A stretch of 64,000 nucleotides of DNA from Aphelocoma coerulescens. Taxonomy: Eukaryota; Chordata; Aves; Passeriformes; Corvidae. The notes beneath the pieces were generated by a model. That model saw only the letters and a list, made by a program, of their open reading frames with translations, did no database searches and was not told where the DNA came from. Position 1 is the first letter of the stretch, and every line of letters starts with the position of its first letter. Where the stretch lies: assembly GCF_041296385.1 (NCBI RefSeq), contig NW_027184065.1, positions 1,172,001-1,236,000 of the forward strand, written 5' to 3'. The position numbers and the translations under genes are program-made. This document shows positions 22,675 to 35,909 of this stretch, piece by piece.

Positions 22675-24891
22675 TTTGGGCTTCTTCCCTTGAGCTCTGC
22701 AGCTGGCTGTCCCAGCCCAGCGCACCATGTGCCACCTGCTCTCCTCAGGGCTCTGCCTGCACACAGCCCCAGGAGAAGTTTTCCTGTTTGGAAGGAAAGA
22801 ATGGAAAAGCCTGAGCAGGTTTCCTAAACAACAAACCCCACTCAGGAGCCACATGCTCAGTACAGGCTGCCTGGAACGAGGTCCCCTTTCTACAAGGGTC
22901 AGTGTGAGCAGGAATTATCTCTGGGAGCAGAATTCTCGGAGTCTTTCCACTGAATTCTCTGTCCCTGTGTCTTGGGGTGACTTTATCATGTGTATCCCCT
23001 ATCGCTGCTCTATGCCCAGAAGTGAACTTTGTGCATTTCTGTGCCTTTCAACTGAGCCTGAGAGGGGGAAGAGGGAAAAAAAACCGGACAACCTTCTCAG
23101 ACCATTTGTTCAAGGACACACATACACACTCCTCTGCATCCTGCTTGCAGCAAGAGCAGAGGAAGCAACCTTGTTTCTTTTGAGCCAGTTTTCAGCTCCT
23201 TTTCTCTGGAGGGAGATGGAGAGTTGAACTTTGTTTTCCTGGGACTTTGGGGGTTTTTATCCGTTCTTCTCTTCTTGACTGTTTCAACATCAGAGCACAT
23301 TGGGAGAATTTTCTCCCGAGGTGGGGGCCCTGAATGTGGGCCCATGAGCCAGCTGCAAGGAGGAGGAGAGAGACTGCGCCTACGGAAGTGTTGGGGTTCC
23401 TCCCCCCTGCCATGAGGTCATGGGAGAGGGGACCCTGGGGTAGAGGCATGGCCTGGGCACGGGGGTCTCCCTGCTCCCTGCTGACATGTGCCCTAATCCT
23501 GTTCAGCACTGGTTATTTTGTGTTGCCCTGTGCCAGGAGGGCCCTGCTTGTGCCGTGATTGCTCAGTTCTTTGGCAGTGCCCCGCCCATGTGGCTGGAGA
23601 AGAAAGAGCTCTGAAACTTCTCTCAAGAATCGCTCCCTGTTTCTTTGCACGGGCCTCGCTGTCTATGGATGTTTCAGGAGACCCCATCGAAACACGGAAG
23701 GACTCTCAAATTATCCCAGGTTTCTCTCCACAGGGAGAGGTTTTAATATTTAGCATTGTTCTCCTTTTCCTGTCTGTTTGTTAAAAAAATAGATTATATC
23801 TCTTTCACTTTCTTCCCAGGAAAATTCTTTTTTCCCGAAGCTGGTGGGGGAGGGCTGGGTGTAACCTGCCTTCTATCAGAGGATATTTTCCTCCACATTT
23901 GTCCAAACCGGCACAGCCTGTCCTTTCCCTGGGTGTCTGTTGCAGATGGAAGCTGCTGGTGCCATTCTCAGCTTGAAGCCCTCTTTTGATGCAAGCAGAT
24001 GTTGCCAGGTGTGTTCAGCAGCTGTTGCTCAATGCTTATGCCAAGCTATTGTGTTCCTCATGGAACCAAGGAGCCATTGTGACACTGCAGGGGCTGATGG
24101 CATCAAGGAGACAATTGTGACAGTACAGAACCTCCTAGAAACAAGGCTCCATTGTGACACCGCGGGGAATCATGGAATCAAGGAGCCCATTGTGACACGG
24201 CCAGGCCGCACGGAACCAATGGTCCATGGTTCCACTGCGGATTCAAGAAGAGCACGGTGACACCACGCAACATCACGGAACCATGCGTCCATTGTGACAC
24301 AGCGGGGCCTCATGGAAACAAGGGGACCATTGTGGCAAAGCAGGGCCTAATGGAAGCATGGAGAGCATTGGGACATTGTGGGGAATCATGGAAGCATGGA
24401 GAGCATTGTGACACTAAGGGAACTCCTGGAACCAAGATGAGCACTGGCACATAATGGAACCTCATGGAAGCAAGCCTCCATGATGACTTTGGGGCGCCTC
24501 AGGGACCACAGGACCCATTGTGACACAGCAGGACCTGGTGGAACCAAGGAGCCTTTGTGATACTCCAGATCCACATGGAAGCCAGGGTGCACTGAGACAC
24601 AGCGGGGCCTTGTTGGAACCGAAGACACCTCTGCAAAAAGCAGGCTAGCTCATAGAAGCAAGGAGTCCATTGTTACAACATCAAACCTATGGAACCAAGG
24701 GACCATTGTGACACTGCGGGGCCTCATGGAACCAATTGTCCATGATGACAGTGCGGATCAAAGGAGACCATGGTGACACTGCGGAACCTGATGGAACCAA
24801 GGAGCCATTGTGACACAGTGGGGCCTCATGGAATCAAGGAGACCATTGTGACCCAGGTGTTGCATGTGAAGGCAAGGAGCCATTGTGACAC
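22675..24891 (+). repeat. unit 11 (family I, subtype B), 2217 bp
   Basis: Minisatellite 24059-24891. Alpha 5' haplotype. It is a B unit that carries the A base at AGCTGCAAGG (about 23351), so the exchange point lies between that site and GGCACGGGGGTC. A private G at about 24621 (GGAACCGAAG) lies in the minisatellite. Confidence 0.95.
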
Positions 24892-27107
24892 TTTGGGCTT
24901 CTTCCCTTGAGCTCTGCAGCTGGCTGTCCCAGCCCAGCGCACCATGTGCCACCTGCTCTCCTCAGGGCTCTGCCTGCACACAGCCCCAGGAGAAGTTTTC
25001 CTGTTTGCAAGGAAAGAATGGAAAAGCCTGAGCAGGTTTCCTAAACAACAAACCCCACTCAGGAGCCACATGCTCAGTACTGGCTGCCTGGAACGAGGTC
25101 CCCTTTCTACAAGGGTCAGGGTGAGCAGGAATGATCTCTGGGAGCAGAATTCTCGGAGTCTTTCCACTGAATTCTCTGTCCCTGTGTCTTGGGGTGACTT
25201 TATCATGTGTATCCTCTATCGCTGCTCTATGCCCGGAAGTGAACTTTGTGCATTTCTGTGCCTTTCAACTGAGCCTGAGAGGGGGAAGAGGGAAAAAAAA
25301 CCGGACAACCTTCTCAGACCATTTGTTCAAGGACACACATACACACTCCTCTGCATCCTGCTTGCAGCAAGAGCCGAGGAAGCAACCTAGTTTCTTTTGA
25401 GCCAGTTTTCAGCTCCTTTTCTCTGGAGGGAGATGGAGAGTTGAACTTTGTTTTCCTGGGACTTTGGGGGTTTTTATCCGTTCTTCTCTTCTTGACTGTT
25501 TCAACATCAGACCACATTGGGAGAATTTTCTCCCGAGGTGGGGGCCCTGAATGTGGGCTCATGAGCCAGCTGCAAGGAGGAGGAGAGAGACTGCGCCTAC
25601 GGAAGTGTTGGGGTTCCTCCCCCCTGCCATGAGGTCATGGGAGAGGGGATCCTGGGGTAGAGGCATGGCCTGGGCATGGGGTCTCCCTGCTCCCTGCTGA
25701 CATGTGCCCTAATCCTGTTCAGCACTGGTTATTTTGTGTTGCCCTGTGCCAGGAGGGCCCTGCTTGTGCCGTGATTGCTCAGTTCTTTGGCAGTGCCCCG
25801 CCCATGTGGCTGGAGAAGAAAGAGCTCTGAAACTTCTCTCAAGAATGGCTCCCTATTTCTTTGCACGGGCCTCGCTGTCTATGGATGTTTCAGGAGACCC
25901 CACCGAAACACGGAAGGACTCTCAAATTATCCCAGCTTTCTCTCCACAGCGAGAGGTTTTAACATTTAGCATTGTTCTCCTTTTCCTGTCTGTTTGTTAA
26001 AAAAATAGTTTTTATCTCTTTCACTTTCTTCCCAGGAAAATTCTTTTTTCCCGAACCTGGTGGGGGAGGGCTGGGTGTAACCTGCCTTCTATCAGAGGAT
26101 ATTTTCCTCCACATTTGTCCAAACCGGCACAGCCTGTCCTTTCCCTGGGTGTTTGTTGCAGATGGAAGCTGCTGGTGCCATTGTCAGCTTGAAGCCCTCT
26201 TTTGATGCAAGCAGATGTTGCCAGGTGTGTTCAGCAGCTGTTGCTCAATGCTTATGCCAAGCTATTGTGTTCCTCATGGAACCAAGGAGCCATTGTGACA
26301 CTGCAGGGGCTGATGGCATCAAGGAGACAATTGTGACAGTACAGAACCTCCTAGAAACAAGGCTCCATTGTGACACCGTGGGGAATCATGGAATCAAGGA
26401 GCCCATTGTGACACGGCCAGGCCGCACGGAACCAATGGTCCATGGTTCCACTGCGGATTCAAGAAGAGCACGGTGACACCACGCAACATCACGGAACCAT
26501 GCGTCCATTGTGACACAGCGGGGCCTCATGGAAACAAGGGGACCATTGTGGCAAAGCAGGGCCTAATGGAAGCATGGAGAGCATTGGGACATTGTGGGGA
26601 ATCATGGAAGCATGGAGAGCATTGTGACACTAAGGAAACTCCTGGAACCAAGATGACCACTGGCACATAATGGAACCTCATGGAAGCAAGCCTCCATGAT
26701 GACTTTGGGGCGCCTCAGGGACCACAGGACCCATTGTGACACAGCAGGACCTGGTGGAACCAAGGAGCCTTTGTGATACTCCAGATCCACATGGAAGCCA
26801 GGGTGCACTGAGACACAGCGGGGCCTTGTTGGAACCAAAGACACCTCTGCAAAAAGCAGGCTAGCTCATAGAAGCAAGGAGTCCATTGTTACAACATCAA
26901 ACCTATGGAACCAAGGGACCATTGTGACACTGCGGGGCCTCATGGAACCAATTGTCCATGATGACAGTGCGGATCAAAGGAGACCATGGTGACACTGCGG
27001 AACCTGATGGAACCAAGGAGCCATTGTGACACAGTGGGGCCTCATGGAATCAAGGAGACCATTGTGACCCAGGTGTTGCATGTGAAGGCAAGGAGCCATT
27101 GTGACAC
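24892..27107 (+). repeat. unit 12 (family I, subtype A), 2216 bp
   Basis: Minisatellite 26275-27107. Beta 5' haplotype switching to alpha AGACCATTTG at about 25315. A at 25389 creates a TAG inside the recurrent forward frame. GTGGGCTCATGAG at about 25555 is shared only with unit 13 in modified form. The minisatellite has AAGGAAACTCC at about 26632, otherwise a family II variant. Confidence 0.95.
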
Positions 27108-29323
27108 TTTGGGCTTCTTCCCTTGAGCTCTGCAGCTGGCTGTCCCAGCCCAGCGCACCATGTGCCACCTGCTCTCCTCAGGGCTCTGCCTGCACACAGC
27201 CCCAGGAGAAGTTTTCCTGTTTGCAAGGAAAGAATGGAAAAGCCTGAGCAGGTTTCCTAAACAACAAACCCCACTCAGGAGCCACATGCTCAGTACTGGC
27301 TGCCTGGAACGAGGTCCCCTTTCTACAAGGGTCAGGGTGAGCAGGAATGATCTCTGGGAGCAGAATTCTCGGAGTCTTTCCACTGAATTCTCTGTCCCTG
27401 TGTCTTGGGGTGACTTTATCATGTGTATCCTCTATCGCTGCTCTATGCCCGGAAGTGAACTTTGTGCATTTCTGTGCCTTTCAACTGAGCCTGAGAGGGG
27501 GAAGAGGGAAAAAAAACCGGACAACCTTCTCAGAGCGTTTGTTCAAGGACACACATACACACTCCTCTGCATCCTGCTTGCAGCAAGAGCCGAGGAAGCA
27601 ACCTTGTTTCTTTTGAGCCAGTTTTCAGCTCCTTTTCTCTGGAGGGAGATGGAGAGTTGAACTTTGTTTTCCTGGGACTTTGGGGGTTTTTATCCGTTCT
27701 TCTCTTCTTGACTGTTTCAACATCAGACCACATTGGGAGAATTTTCTCCCGAGGTGGGGGCCCTGAATGTGGGCTCACGAGCCAGCTGCAAGGAGGAGGA
27801 GAGAGACTGCGCCTACGGAAGTGTTGGGGTTCCTCCCCCCTGCCATGAGGTCATGGGAGAGGGGATCCTGGGGTAGAGGCATGGCCTGGGCATGGGGTCT
27901 CCCTGCTCCCTGCTGACATGTGCCCTAATCCTGTTCAGCACTGGTTATTTTGTGTTGCCCTGTGCCAGGAGGGCCCTGCTTGTGCCGTGATTGCTCAGTT
28001 CTTTGGCAGTGCCCCGCCCATGTGGCTGGAGAAGAAAGAGCTCTGAAACTTCTCTCAAGAATGGCTCCCTATTTCTTTGCACGGGCCTCGCTGTCTATGG
28101 ATGTTTCAGGAGACCCCACCGAAACACGGAAGGACTCTCAAATTATCCCAGCTTTCTCTCCACAGCGAGAGGTTTTAACATTTAGCATTGTTCTCCTTTT
28201 CCTGTCTGTTTGTTAAAAAAATAGTTTTTATCTCTTTCACTTTCTTCCCAGGAAAATTCTTTTTTCCCGAAGCTGGTGGGGGAGGGCTGGGTGTAACCTG
28301 CCTTCTATCAGAGGATATTTTCCTCCACATTTGTCCAAACCGGCACAGCCTGTCCTTTCCCTGGGTGTTTGTTGCAGATGGAAGCTGCTGGTGCCATTGT
28401 CAGCTTGAAGCCCTCTTTTGATGCAAGCAGATGTTGCCAGGTGTGTTCAGCAGCTGTTGCTCAATGCTTATGCCAAGCTATTGTGTTCCTCATGGAACCA
28501 AGGAGCCATTGTGACACTGCAGGGGCTGATGGCATCAAGGAGACAATTGTGACAGTACAGAACCTCCTAGAAACAAGGCTCCATTGTGACACCGTGGGGA
28601 ATCATGGAATCAAGGAGCCCATTGTGACACGGCCAGGCCGCACGGAACCAATGGTCCATGGTTCCACTGCGGATTCAAGAAGAGCACGGTGACACCACGC
28701 AACATCACGGAACCATGCGTCCATTGTGACACAGCGGGGCCTCATGGAAACAAGGGGACCATTGTGGCAAAGCAGGGCCTAATGGAAGCATGGAGAGCAT
28801 TGGGACATTGTGGGGAATCATGGAAGCATGGAGAGCATTGTGACACTAAGGGAACTCCTGGAACCAAGATGAGCACTGGCACATAATGGAACCTCATGGA
28901 AGCAAGCCTCCATGATGACTTTGGGGCGCCTCAGGGACCACAGGACCCATTGTGACACAGCAGGACCTGGTGGAACCAAGGAGCCTTTGTGATACTCCAG
29001 ATCCACATGGAAGCCAGGGTGCACTGAGACACAGCGGGGCCTTGTTGGAACCAAAGACACCTCTGCAAAAAGCAGGCTAGCTCATAGAAGCAAGGAGTCC
29101 ATTGTTACAACATCAAACCTATGGAACCAAGGGACCATTGTGACACTGCGGGGCCTCATGGAACCAATTGTCCATGATGACAGTGCGGATCAAAGGAGAC
29201 CATGGTGACACTGCGGAACCTGATGGAACCAAGGAGCCATTGTGACACAGTGGGGCCTCATGGAATCAAGGAGACCATTGTGACCCAGGTGTTGCATGTG
29301 AAGGCAAGGAGCCATTGTGACAC
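27108..29323 (+). repeat. unit 13 (family I, subtype A), 2216 bp
   Basis: Minisatellite 28491-29323. Full beta 5' haplotype. GTGGGCTCACGAG at about 27771 adds one further change to the unit 12 variant, which suggests that one of these neighbours was copied from the other. GGGGATCCTGGGG is present. It is the second of three A units in a row. Confidence 0.95.
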
Positions 29324-31539
29324 TTTGGGCTTCTTCCCTTGAGCTCTGCAGCTGGCTGTCCCAGCCCAGCGCACCATGTGCCACCTGCTCTCCTCAGGGC
29401 TCTGCCTGCACACAGCCCCAGGAGAAGTTTTCCTGTTTGGAAGGAAAGAATGGAAAAGCCTGAGCAGGTTTCCTAAACAACAAACCCCACTCAGGAGCCA
29501 CATGCTCAGTACAGGCTGCCTGGAACGAGGTCCCCTTTCTACAAGGGTCAGTGTGAGCAGGAATTATCTCTGGGAGCAGAATTCTCGGAGTCTTTCCACT
29601 GAATTCTCTGTCCCTGTGTCTTGGGGTGACTTTATCATGTGTATCCTCTATCGCTGCTCTATGCCCGGAAGTGAACTTTGTGCATTTCTGTGCCTTTCAA
29701 CTGAGCCTGAGAGGGGGAAGAGGGAAAAAAAACCGGACAACCTTCTCAGAGCGTTTGTTCAAGGACACACATACACACTCCTCTGCATCCTGCTTGCAGC
29801 AAGAGCCGAGGAAGCAACCTTGTTTCTTTTGAGCCAGTTTTCAGCTCCTTTTCTCTGGAGGGAGATGGAGAGTTGAACTTTGTTTTCCTGGGACTTTGGG
29901 GGTTTTTATCCGTTCTTCTCTTCTTGACTGTTTCAACATCAGAGCACATTGGGAGAATTTTCTCCCGAGGTGGGGGCCCTGAATGTGGGCCCATGAGCCA
30001 GCTCCAAGGAGGAGGAGAGAGACTGCGCCTACGGAAGTGTTGGGGTTCCTCCCCCCTGCCATGAGGTCATGGGAGAGGGGACCCTGGGGTAGAGGCATGG
30101 CCTGGGCATGGGGTCTCCCTGCTCCCTGCTGACATGTGCCCTAATCCTGTTCAGCACTGGTTATTTTGTGTTGCCCTGTGCCAGGAGGGCCCTGCTTGTG
30201 CCGTGATTGCTCAGTTCTTTGGCAGTGCCCCGCCCATGTGGCTGGAGAAGAAAGAGCTCTGAAACTTCTCTCAAGAATGGCTCCCTATTTCTTTGCACGG
30301 GCCTCGCTGTCTATGGATGTTTCAGGAGACCCCACCGAAACACGGAAGGACTCTCAAATTATCCCAGCTTTCTCTCCACAGCGAGAGGTTTTAACATTTA
30401 GCATTGTTCTCCTTTTCCTGTCTGTTTGTTAAAAAAATAGTTTTTATCTCTTTCACTTTCTTCCCAGGAAAATTCTTTTTTCCCGAAGCTGGTGGGGGAG
30501 GGCTGGGTGTAACCTGCCTTCTATCAGAGGATATTTTCCTCCACATTTGTCCAAACCGGCACAGCCTGTCCTTTCCCTGGGTGTTTGTTGCAGATGGAAG
30601 CTGCTGGTGCCATTCTCAGCTTGAAGCCCTCTTTTGATGCAAGCAGATGTTGCCAGGTGTGTTCAGCAGCTGTTGCTCAATGCTTATGCCAAGCTATTGT
30701 GTTCCTCATGGAACCAAGGAGCCATTGTGACACTGCAGGGGCTGATGGCATCAAGGAGACAATTGTGACAGTACAGAACCTCCTAGAAACAAGGCTCCAT
30801 TGTGACACCGTGGGGAATCATGGAATCAAGGAGCCCATTGTGACACGGCCAGGCCGCACGGAACCAATGGTCCATGGTTCCACTGCGGATTCAAGAAGAG
30901 CACGGTGACACCACGCAACATCACGGAACCATGCGTCCATTGTGACACAGCGGGGCCTCATGGAAACAAGGGGACCATTGTGGCAAAGCAGGGCCTAATG
31001 GAAGCATGGAGAGCATTGGGACATTGTGGGGAATCATGGAAGCATGGAGAGCATTGTGACACTAAGGGAACTCCTGGAACCAAGATGACCACTGGCACAT
31101 AATGGAACCTCATGGAAGCAAGCCTCCATGATGACTTTGGGGCGCCTCAGGGACCACAGGACCCATTGTGACACAGCAGGACCTGGTGGAACCAAGGAGC
31201 CTTTGTGATACTCCAGATCCACATGGAAGCCAGGGTGCACTGAGACACAGCAGGGCCTTGTTGGAACCAAAGACACCTCTGCAAAAAGCAGGCTAGCTCA
31301 TAGAAGCAAGGAGTCCATTGTTACAACATCAAACCTATGGAAGCAAGGGACCATTGTGACACTGCAGGGCCTCATGGAACCAATTGTCCATGATGACAGT
31401 GCGGATCAAAGGAGACCATGGTGACACTGCGGAACCTGATGGAACCAAGGAGCCATTGTGACACAGTGGGGCCTCATGGAATCAAGGAGACCATTGTGAC
31501 CGAGGTGTTGCATGTGAAGGCAAGGAGCCATTGTGACAC
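29324..31539 (+). repeat. unit 14 (family I, subtype A, mosaic), 2216 bp
   Basis: Minisatellite 30707-31539. The 5' part starts alpha (TTTGGAAGG, GAATTATC), then becomes beta (ATCCTC, CCCGGAAG, AGAGCG). AGCTCCAAGG, normally a B base, is followed by the A form GGCATGGGG. The minisatellite end has GGAAGCAAGG, CTGCAGGGCC and GACCGAGG, a set that recurs at the ends of units 17 and 19. Confidence 0.95.
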
Positions 31540-33757
31540 TTTGGGCTTCTTCCCTTGAGCTCTGCAGCTGGCTGTCCCAGCCCAGCGCACCATGTGCCAC
31601 CTGCTCTCCTCAGGGCTCTGCCTGCACACAGCCCCAGGAGAAGTTTTCCTGTTTGGAAGGAAAGAATGGAAAAGCCTGAGCAGGTTTCCTAAACAACAAA
31701 CCCCACTCAGGAGCCACATGCTCAGTACAGGCTGCCTGGAACGAGGTCCCCTTTCTACAAGGGTCAGTGTGAGCAGGAATGATCTCTGGGAGCAGAATTC
31801 TCGGAGTCTTTCCACTGAATTCTCTGTCCCTGTGTCTTGGGGTGACTTTATCATGTGTATCCCCCTATCGCTGCTCTATGCCCAGAAGTGAACTTTGTGC
31901 ATTTCTGTGCCTTTCAACTGAGCCTGAGAGGGGGAAGAGGGAAAAAAAACCGGACAACCTTCTCAGACCATTTGTTCAAGGACACACATACACACTCCTC
32001 TGCATCCTGCTTGCAGCAAGAGCAGAGGAAGCAACCTTGTTTCTTTTGAGCCAGTTTTCAGCTCCTTTTCTCTGGAGGGAGATGGAGAGTTGAACTTTGT
32101 TTTCCTGGGACTTTGGGGGTTTTTATCCGTTCTTCTCTTCTTGACTGTTTCAACATCAGACCACATTGGGAGAATTTTCTCCCGAGGTGGGGGCCCTGAA
32201 TGTGGGCCCATGAGCCAGCTGCAAGGAGGAGGAGAGAGACTACACCTACGGAAGTGTTGGGGTTCCTCCCCCCTGCCATAAGGTCATGGGAGAGGGGACC
32301 CTGGGGTAGAGGCATGGCCTGGGCACGGGGGTCTCCCTGCTCCCTGCTGACATGTGCCCTAATCCTGTTCAGCACTGGTTATTTTGTGTTGCCCTGTGCC
32401 AGGAGGGCCCTGCTTGTGCCGTGATTGCTCAGTTCTTTGGCAGTGCCCCGCCCATGTGGCTGGAGAAGAAAGAGCTCTGAAACTTCTCTCAAGAATGGCT
32501 CCCTATTTCTTTGCACGGGCCTCGCTGTCTATGGATGTTTCAGGAGACCCCACCGAAACACGGAAGGACTCTCAAATTATCCCAGCTTTCTCTACACAGC
32601 GAGAGGTTTTAACATTTAGCATTGTTCTCCTTTTCCTGTCTGTTTGTTAAAAAAATAGTTTTTATCTCTTTCACTTTCTTCCCAGGAAAATTCTTTTTTC
32701 CCGAAGCTGGTGGGGGAGGGCTGGGTGTAACCTGCCTTCTATCAGAGGATATTTTCCTCCACATTTGTCCAAACCGGCACAGCCTGTCCTTTCCCTGGGT
32801 GTTTGTTGCAGATGGAAGCTGCTGGTGCCATTCTCAGCTTGAAGCCCTCTTTTGATGCAAGCAGATGTTGCCAGGTGTGTTCAGCAGCTGTTGCTCAATG
32901 CTTATGCCAAGCTATTGTGTTCCTCATGGAACCAAGGAGCCATTGTGACACTGCAGGGGCTGATGGCATCAAGGAGACAATTGTGACAGTACAGAACCTC
33001 CTAGAAACAAGGCTCCATTGTGACACCGTGGGGAATCATGGAATCAAGGAGCCCATTGTGACACGGCCAGGCCGCACGGAACCAATGGTCCATGGTTCCA
33101 CTGCGGATTCAAGAAGAGCACGGTGACACCACGCAACATCACGGAACCATGCGTCCATTGTGACACAGCGGGGCCTCATGGAAACAAGGGGACCATTGTG
33201 GCAAAGCAGGGCCTAATGGAAGCATGGAGAGCATTGGGACATTGTGGGGAATCATGGAAGCATGGAGAGCATTGTGACACTAAGGGAACTCCTGGAACCA
33301 AGATGAGCACTGGCACATAATGGAACCTCATGGAAGCAAGCCTCCATGATGACTTTGGGGCGCCTCAGGGACCACAGGACCCATTGTGACACAGCAGGAC
33401 CTGGTGGAACCAAGGAGCCTTTGTGATACTCCAGATCCACATGGAAGCCAGGGTGCACTGAGACACAGCGGGGCCTTGTTGGAACCAAAGACACCTCTGC
33501 AAAAAGCAGGCTAGCTCATAGAAGCAAGGAGTCCATTGTTACAACATCAAACCTATGGAACCAAGGGACCATTGTGACACTGCGGGGCCTCATGGAACCA
33601 ATTGTCCATGATGACAGTGCGGATCAAAGGAGACCATGGTGACACTGCGGAACCTGATGGAACCAAGGAGCCATTGTGACACAGTGGGGCCTCATGGAAT
33701 CAAGGAGACCATTGTGACCCAGGTGTTGCATGTGAAGGCAAGGAGCCATTGTGACAC
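31540..33757 (+). repeat. unit 15 (family I, mosaic A/B), 2218 bp
   Basis: Minisatellite 32925-33757. An extra C at about 31861-31865 makes this the longest unit and shifts the recurrent forward frame. It has GTCAGTGTG with GAATGATC like units 18 and 20, ACTACACCTACGG at about 32239 (part-way to the family II ACTACACCTCCGG), a private CCATAAGG, B-type GGCACGGGGG, then A-type sequence. It looks intermediate between the two families. Confidence 0.93.
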
Positions 33758-35909
33758 TTTGGGCTTCTTCCCTTGAGCTCTGCAGCTGGCTGTCCCAGCC
33801 CAGCGCACCATGTGCCACCTGCTCTCCTCAGGGCTCTGCCTGCACACAGCCCCAGGAGAAGTTTTCCTGTTTGCAAGGAAAGAATGGAAAAGCCTGAGCA
33901 GGTTTCCTAAACAACAAACCCCACTCAGGAGCCACATGCTCAGTACAGGCTGCCTGGAACGAGGTCCCCTTTCTACAAGGGTCAGTGTGAGCAGGAATTA
34001 TCTCTGGGAGCAGAATTCTCGGAGTCTTTCCACTGAATTCTCTGTCCCTGTGTCTTGGGGTGACTTTATCATGTGTATCCCCTATCGCTGCTCTATGCCC
34101 AGAAGTGAACTTTGTGCATTTCTGTGCCTTTCAACTGAGCCTGAGAGGGGGAAGAGGGAAAAAAAACCGGACAACCTTCTCAGACCATTTGTTCAAGGAC
34201 ACACATACACACTCCTCTGCATCCTGCTTGCAGCAAGAGCAGAGGAAGCAACCTTGTTTCTTTTGAGCCAGTTTTCAGCTCCTTTTCTCTGGAGGGAGAT
34301 GGAGAGTTGAACTTTGTTTTCCTGGGACTTTGGGGGTTTTTATCCGTTCTTCTCTTCTTGACTGTTTCAACATCAGAGCACATTGGGAGAATTTTCTCCC
34401 GAGGTGGGGGCCCTGAATGTGGGCCCATGAGCCAGCTCCAAGGAGGAGGAGAGAGACTGCGCCTACGGAAGTGTTGGGGTTCCTCCCCCCTGCCATGAGG
34501 TCATGGGAGAGGGGACCCTGGGGTAGAGGCATGGCCTGGGCACGGGGGTCTCCCTGCTCCCTGCTGACATGTGCCCTAATCCTGTTCAGCACTGGTTATT
34601 TTGTGTTGCCCTGTGCCAGGAGGGCCCTGCTTGTGCCGTGATTGCTCAGTTCTTTGGCAGTGCCCCGCCCATGTGGCTGGAGAAGAAAGAGCTCTGAAAC
34701 TTCTCTCAAGAATGGCTCCCTGTTTCTTTGCACGGGCCTCGCTGTCTATGGATGTTTCAGGAGACCCCATCGAAACACGGAAGGACTCTCAAATTATCCC
34801 AGGTTTCTCTCCACAGGGAGAGGTTTTAATATTTAGCATTGTTCTCCTTTTCCTGGGTGTTTGTTAAAAAAATAGATTATATCTCTTTCACTTTCTTCCC
34901 AGGAAAATTCTTTTTTCCCGAAGCTGGTGGGGGAGGGCTGGGTGTAACCTGCCTTCTATCAGAGGATATTTTCCTCCACATTTGTCCAAACCGGCACAGC
35001 CTGTCCTTTCCCTGGGTGTCTGTTGCAGATGGAAGCTGCTGGTGCCATTCTCAGCTTGAAGCCCTCTTTTGATGCAAGCAGATGTTGCCAGGTGTGTTCA
35101 GCAGCTGTTGCTCAATGCTTATGCCAAGCTATTGTGTTCCTCATGGAACCAAGGAGCCATTGTGACACTGCAGGGGCTGATGGCATCAAGGAGACAATTG
35201 TGACAGTACAGAACCTCCTAGAAACAAGGCTCCATTGTGACACCGCGGGGAATCATGGAATCAAGGAGCCCATTGTGACACGGCCAGGCCGCACGGAACC
35301 AATGGTCCATGGTTCCACTGCGGATTCAAGAAGAGCACGGTGACACCACGCAACATCACGGAACCATGCGTCCATTGTGACACAGCGGGGCCTCATGGAA
35401 ACAAGGGGACCATTGTGGCAAAGCAGGGCCTAATGGAAGCATGGAGAGCATTGGGACATTGTGGGGAATCATGGAAGCATGGAGAGCATTGTGACACTAA
35501 GGGAACTCCTGGAACCAAGATGACCACTGGCACATAATGGAACCTCATGGAAGCAAGCCTCCATGATGACTTTGGGGCGCCTCAGGGACCACAGGACCCA
35601 TTGTGACACAGCAGGACCTGGTGGAACCAAGGAGCCTTTGTGATACTCCAGATCCACATGGAAGCCAGGGTGCACTGAGACACAGCGGGGCCTTGTTGGA
35701 ACCAAAGACACCTCTGCAAAAAGCAGGCTAGCTCATAGAAGCAAGGAGTCCATTGTTACAACATCAAACCTATGGAACCAAGGGACCATTGTGACACTGC
35801 GGGGCCTCATGGAACCAAGGAGCCATTGTGACACAGTGGGGCCTCATGGAATCAAGGAGACCATTGTGACCCAGGTGTTGCATGTGAAGGCAAGGAGCCA
35901 TTGTGACAC
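33758..35909 (+). repeat. unit 16 (family I, subtype B), 2152 bp, deleted
   Basis: Minisatellite 35142-35909, only 768 bp. A 65-bp deletion lies at the ATGGAACCAA of 35809-35818. In other units that 10-mer occurs twice, 65 bp apart, and here one copy and the intervening sequence are gone. The complex part mixes AATGGCTCC with CCTGTTT. It has CCTGGGTGTTTG at about 34852, which is otherwise a family II form. Confidence 0.95.
35142..35909 (+). repeat. shortened minisatellite block (768 bp instead of 833)
   Basis: The only length variant of the minisatellite among 28 complete units. The junction at 35809-35818 keeps one copy of ATGGAACCAA, and the next intact copy motif (AGGAGCCATTGTGACACAG) follows directly. 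Loss between short direct repeats by slippage or single-strand annealing explains it. Confidence 0.93.
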
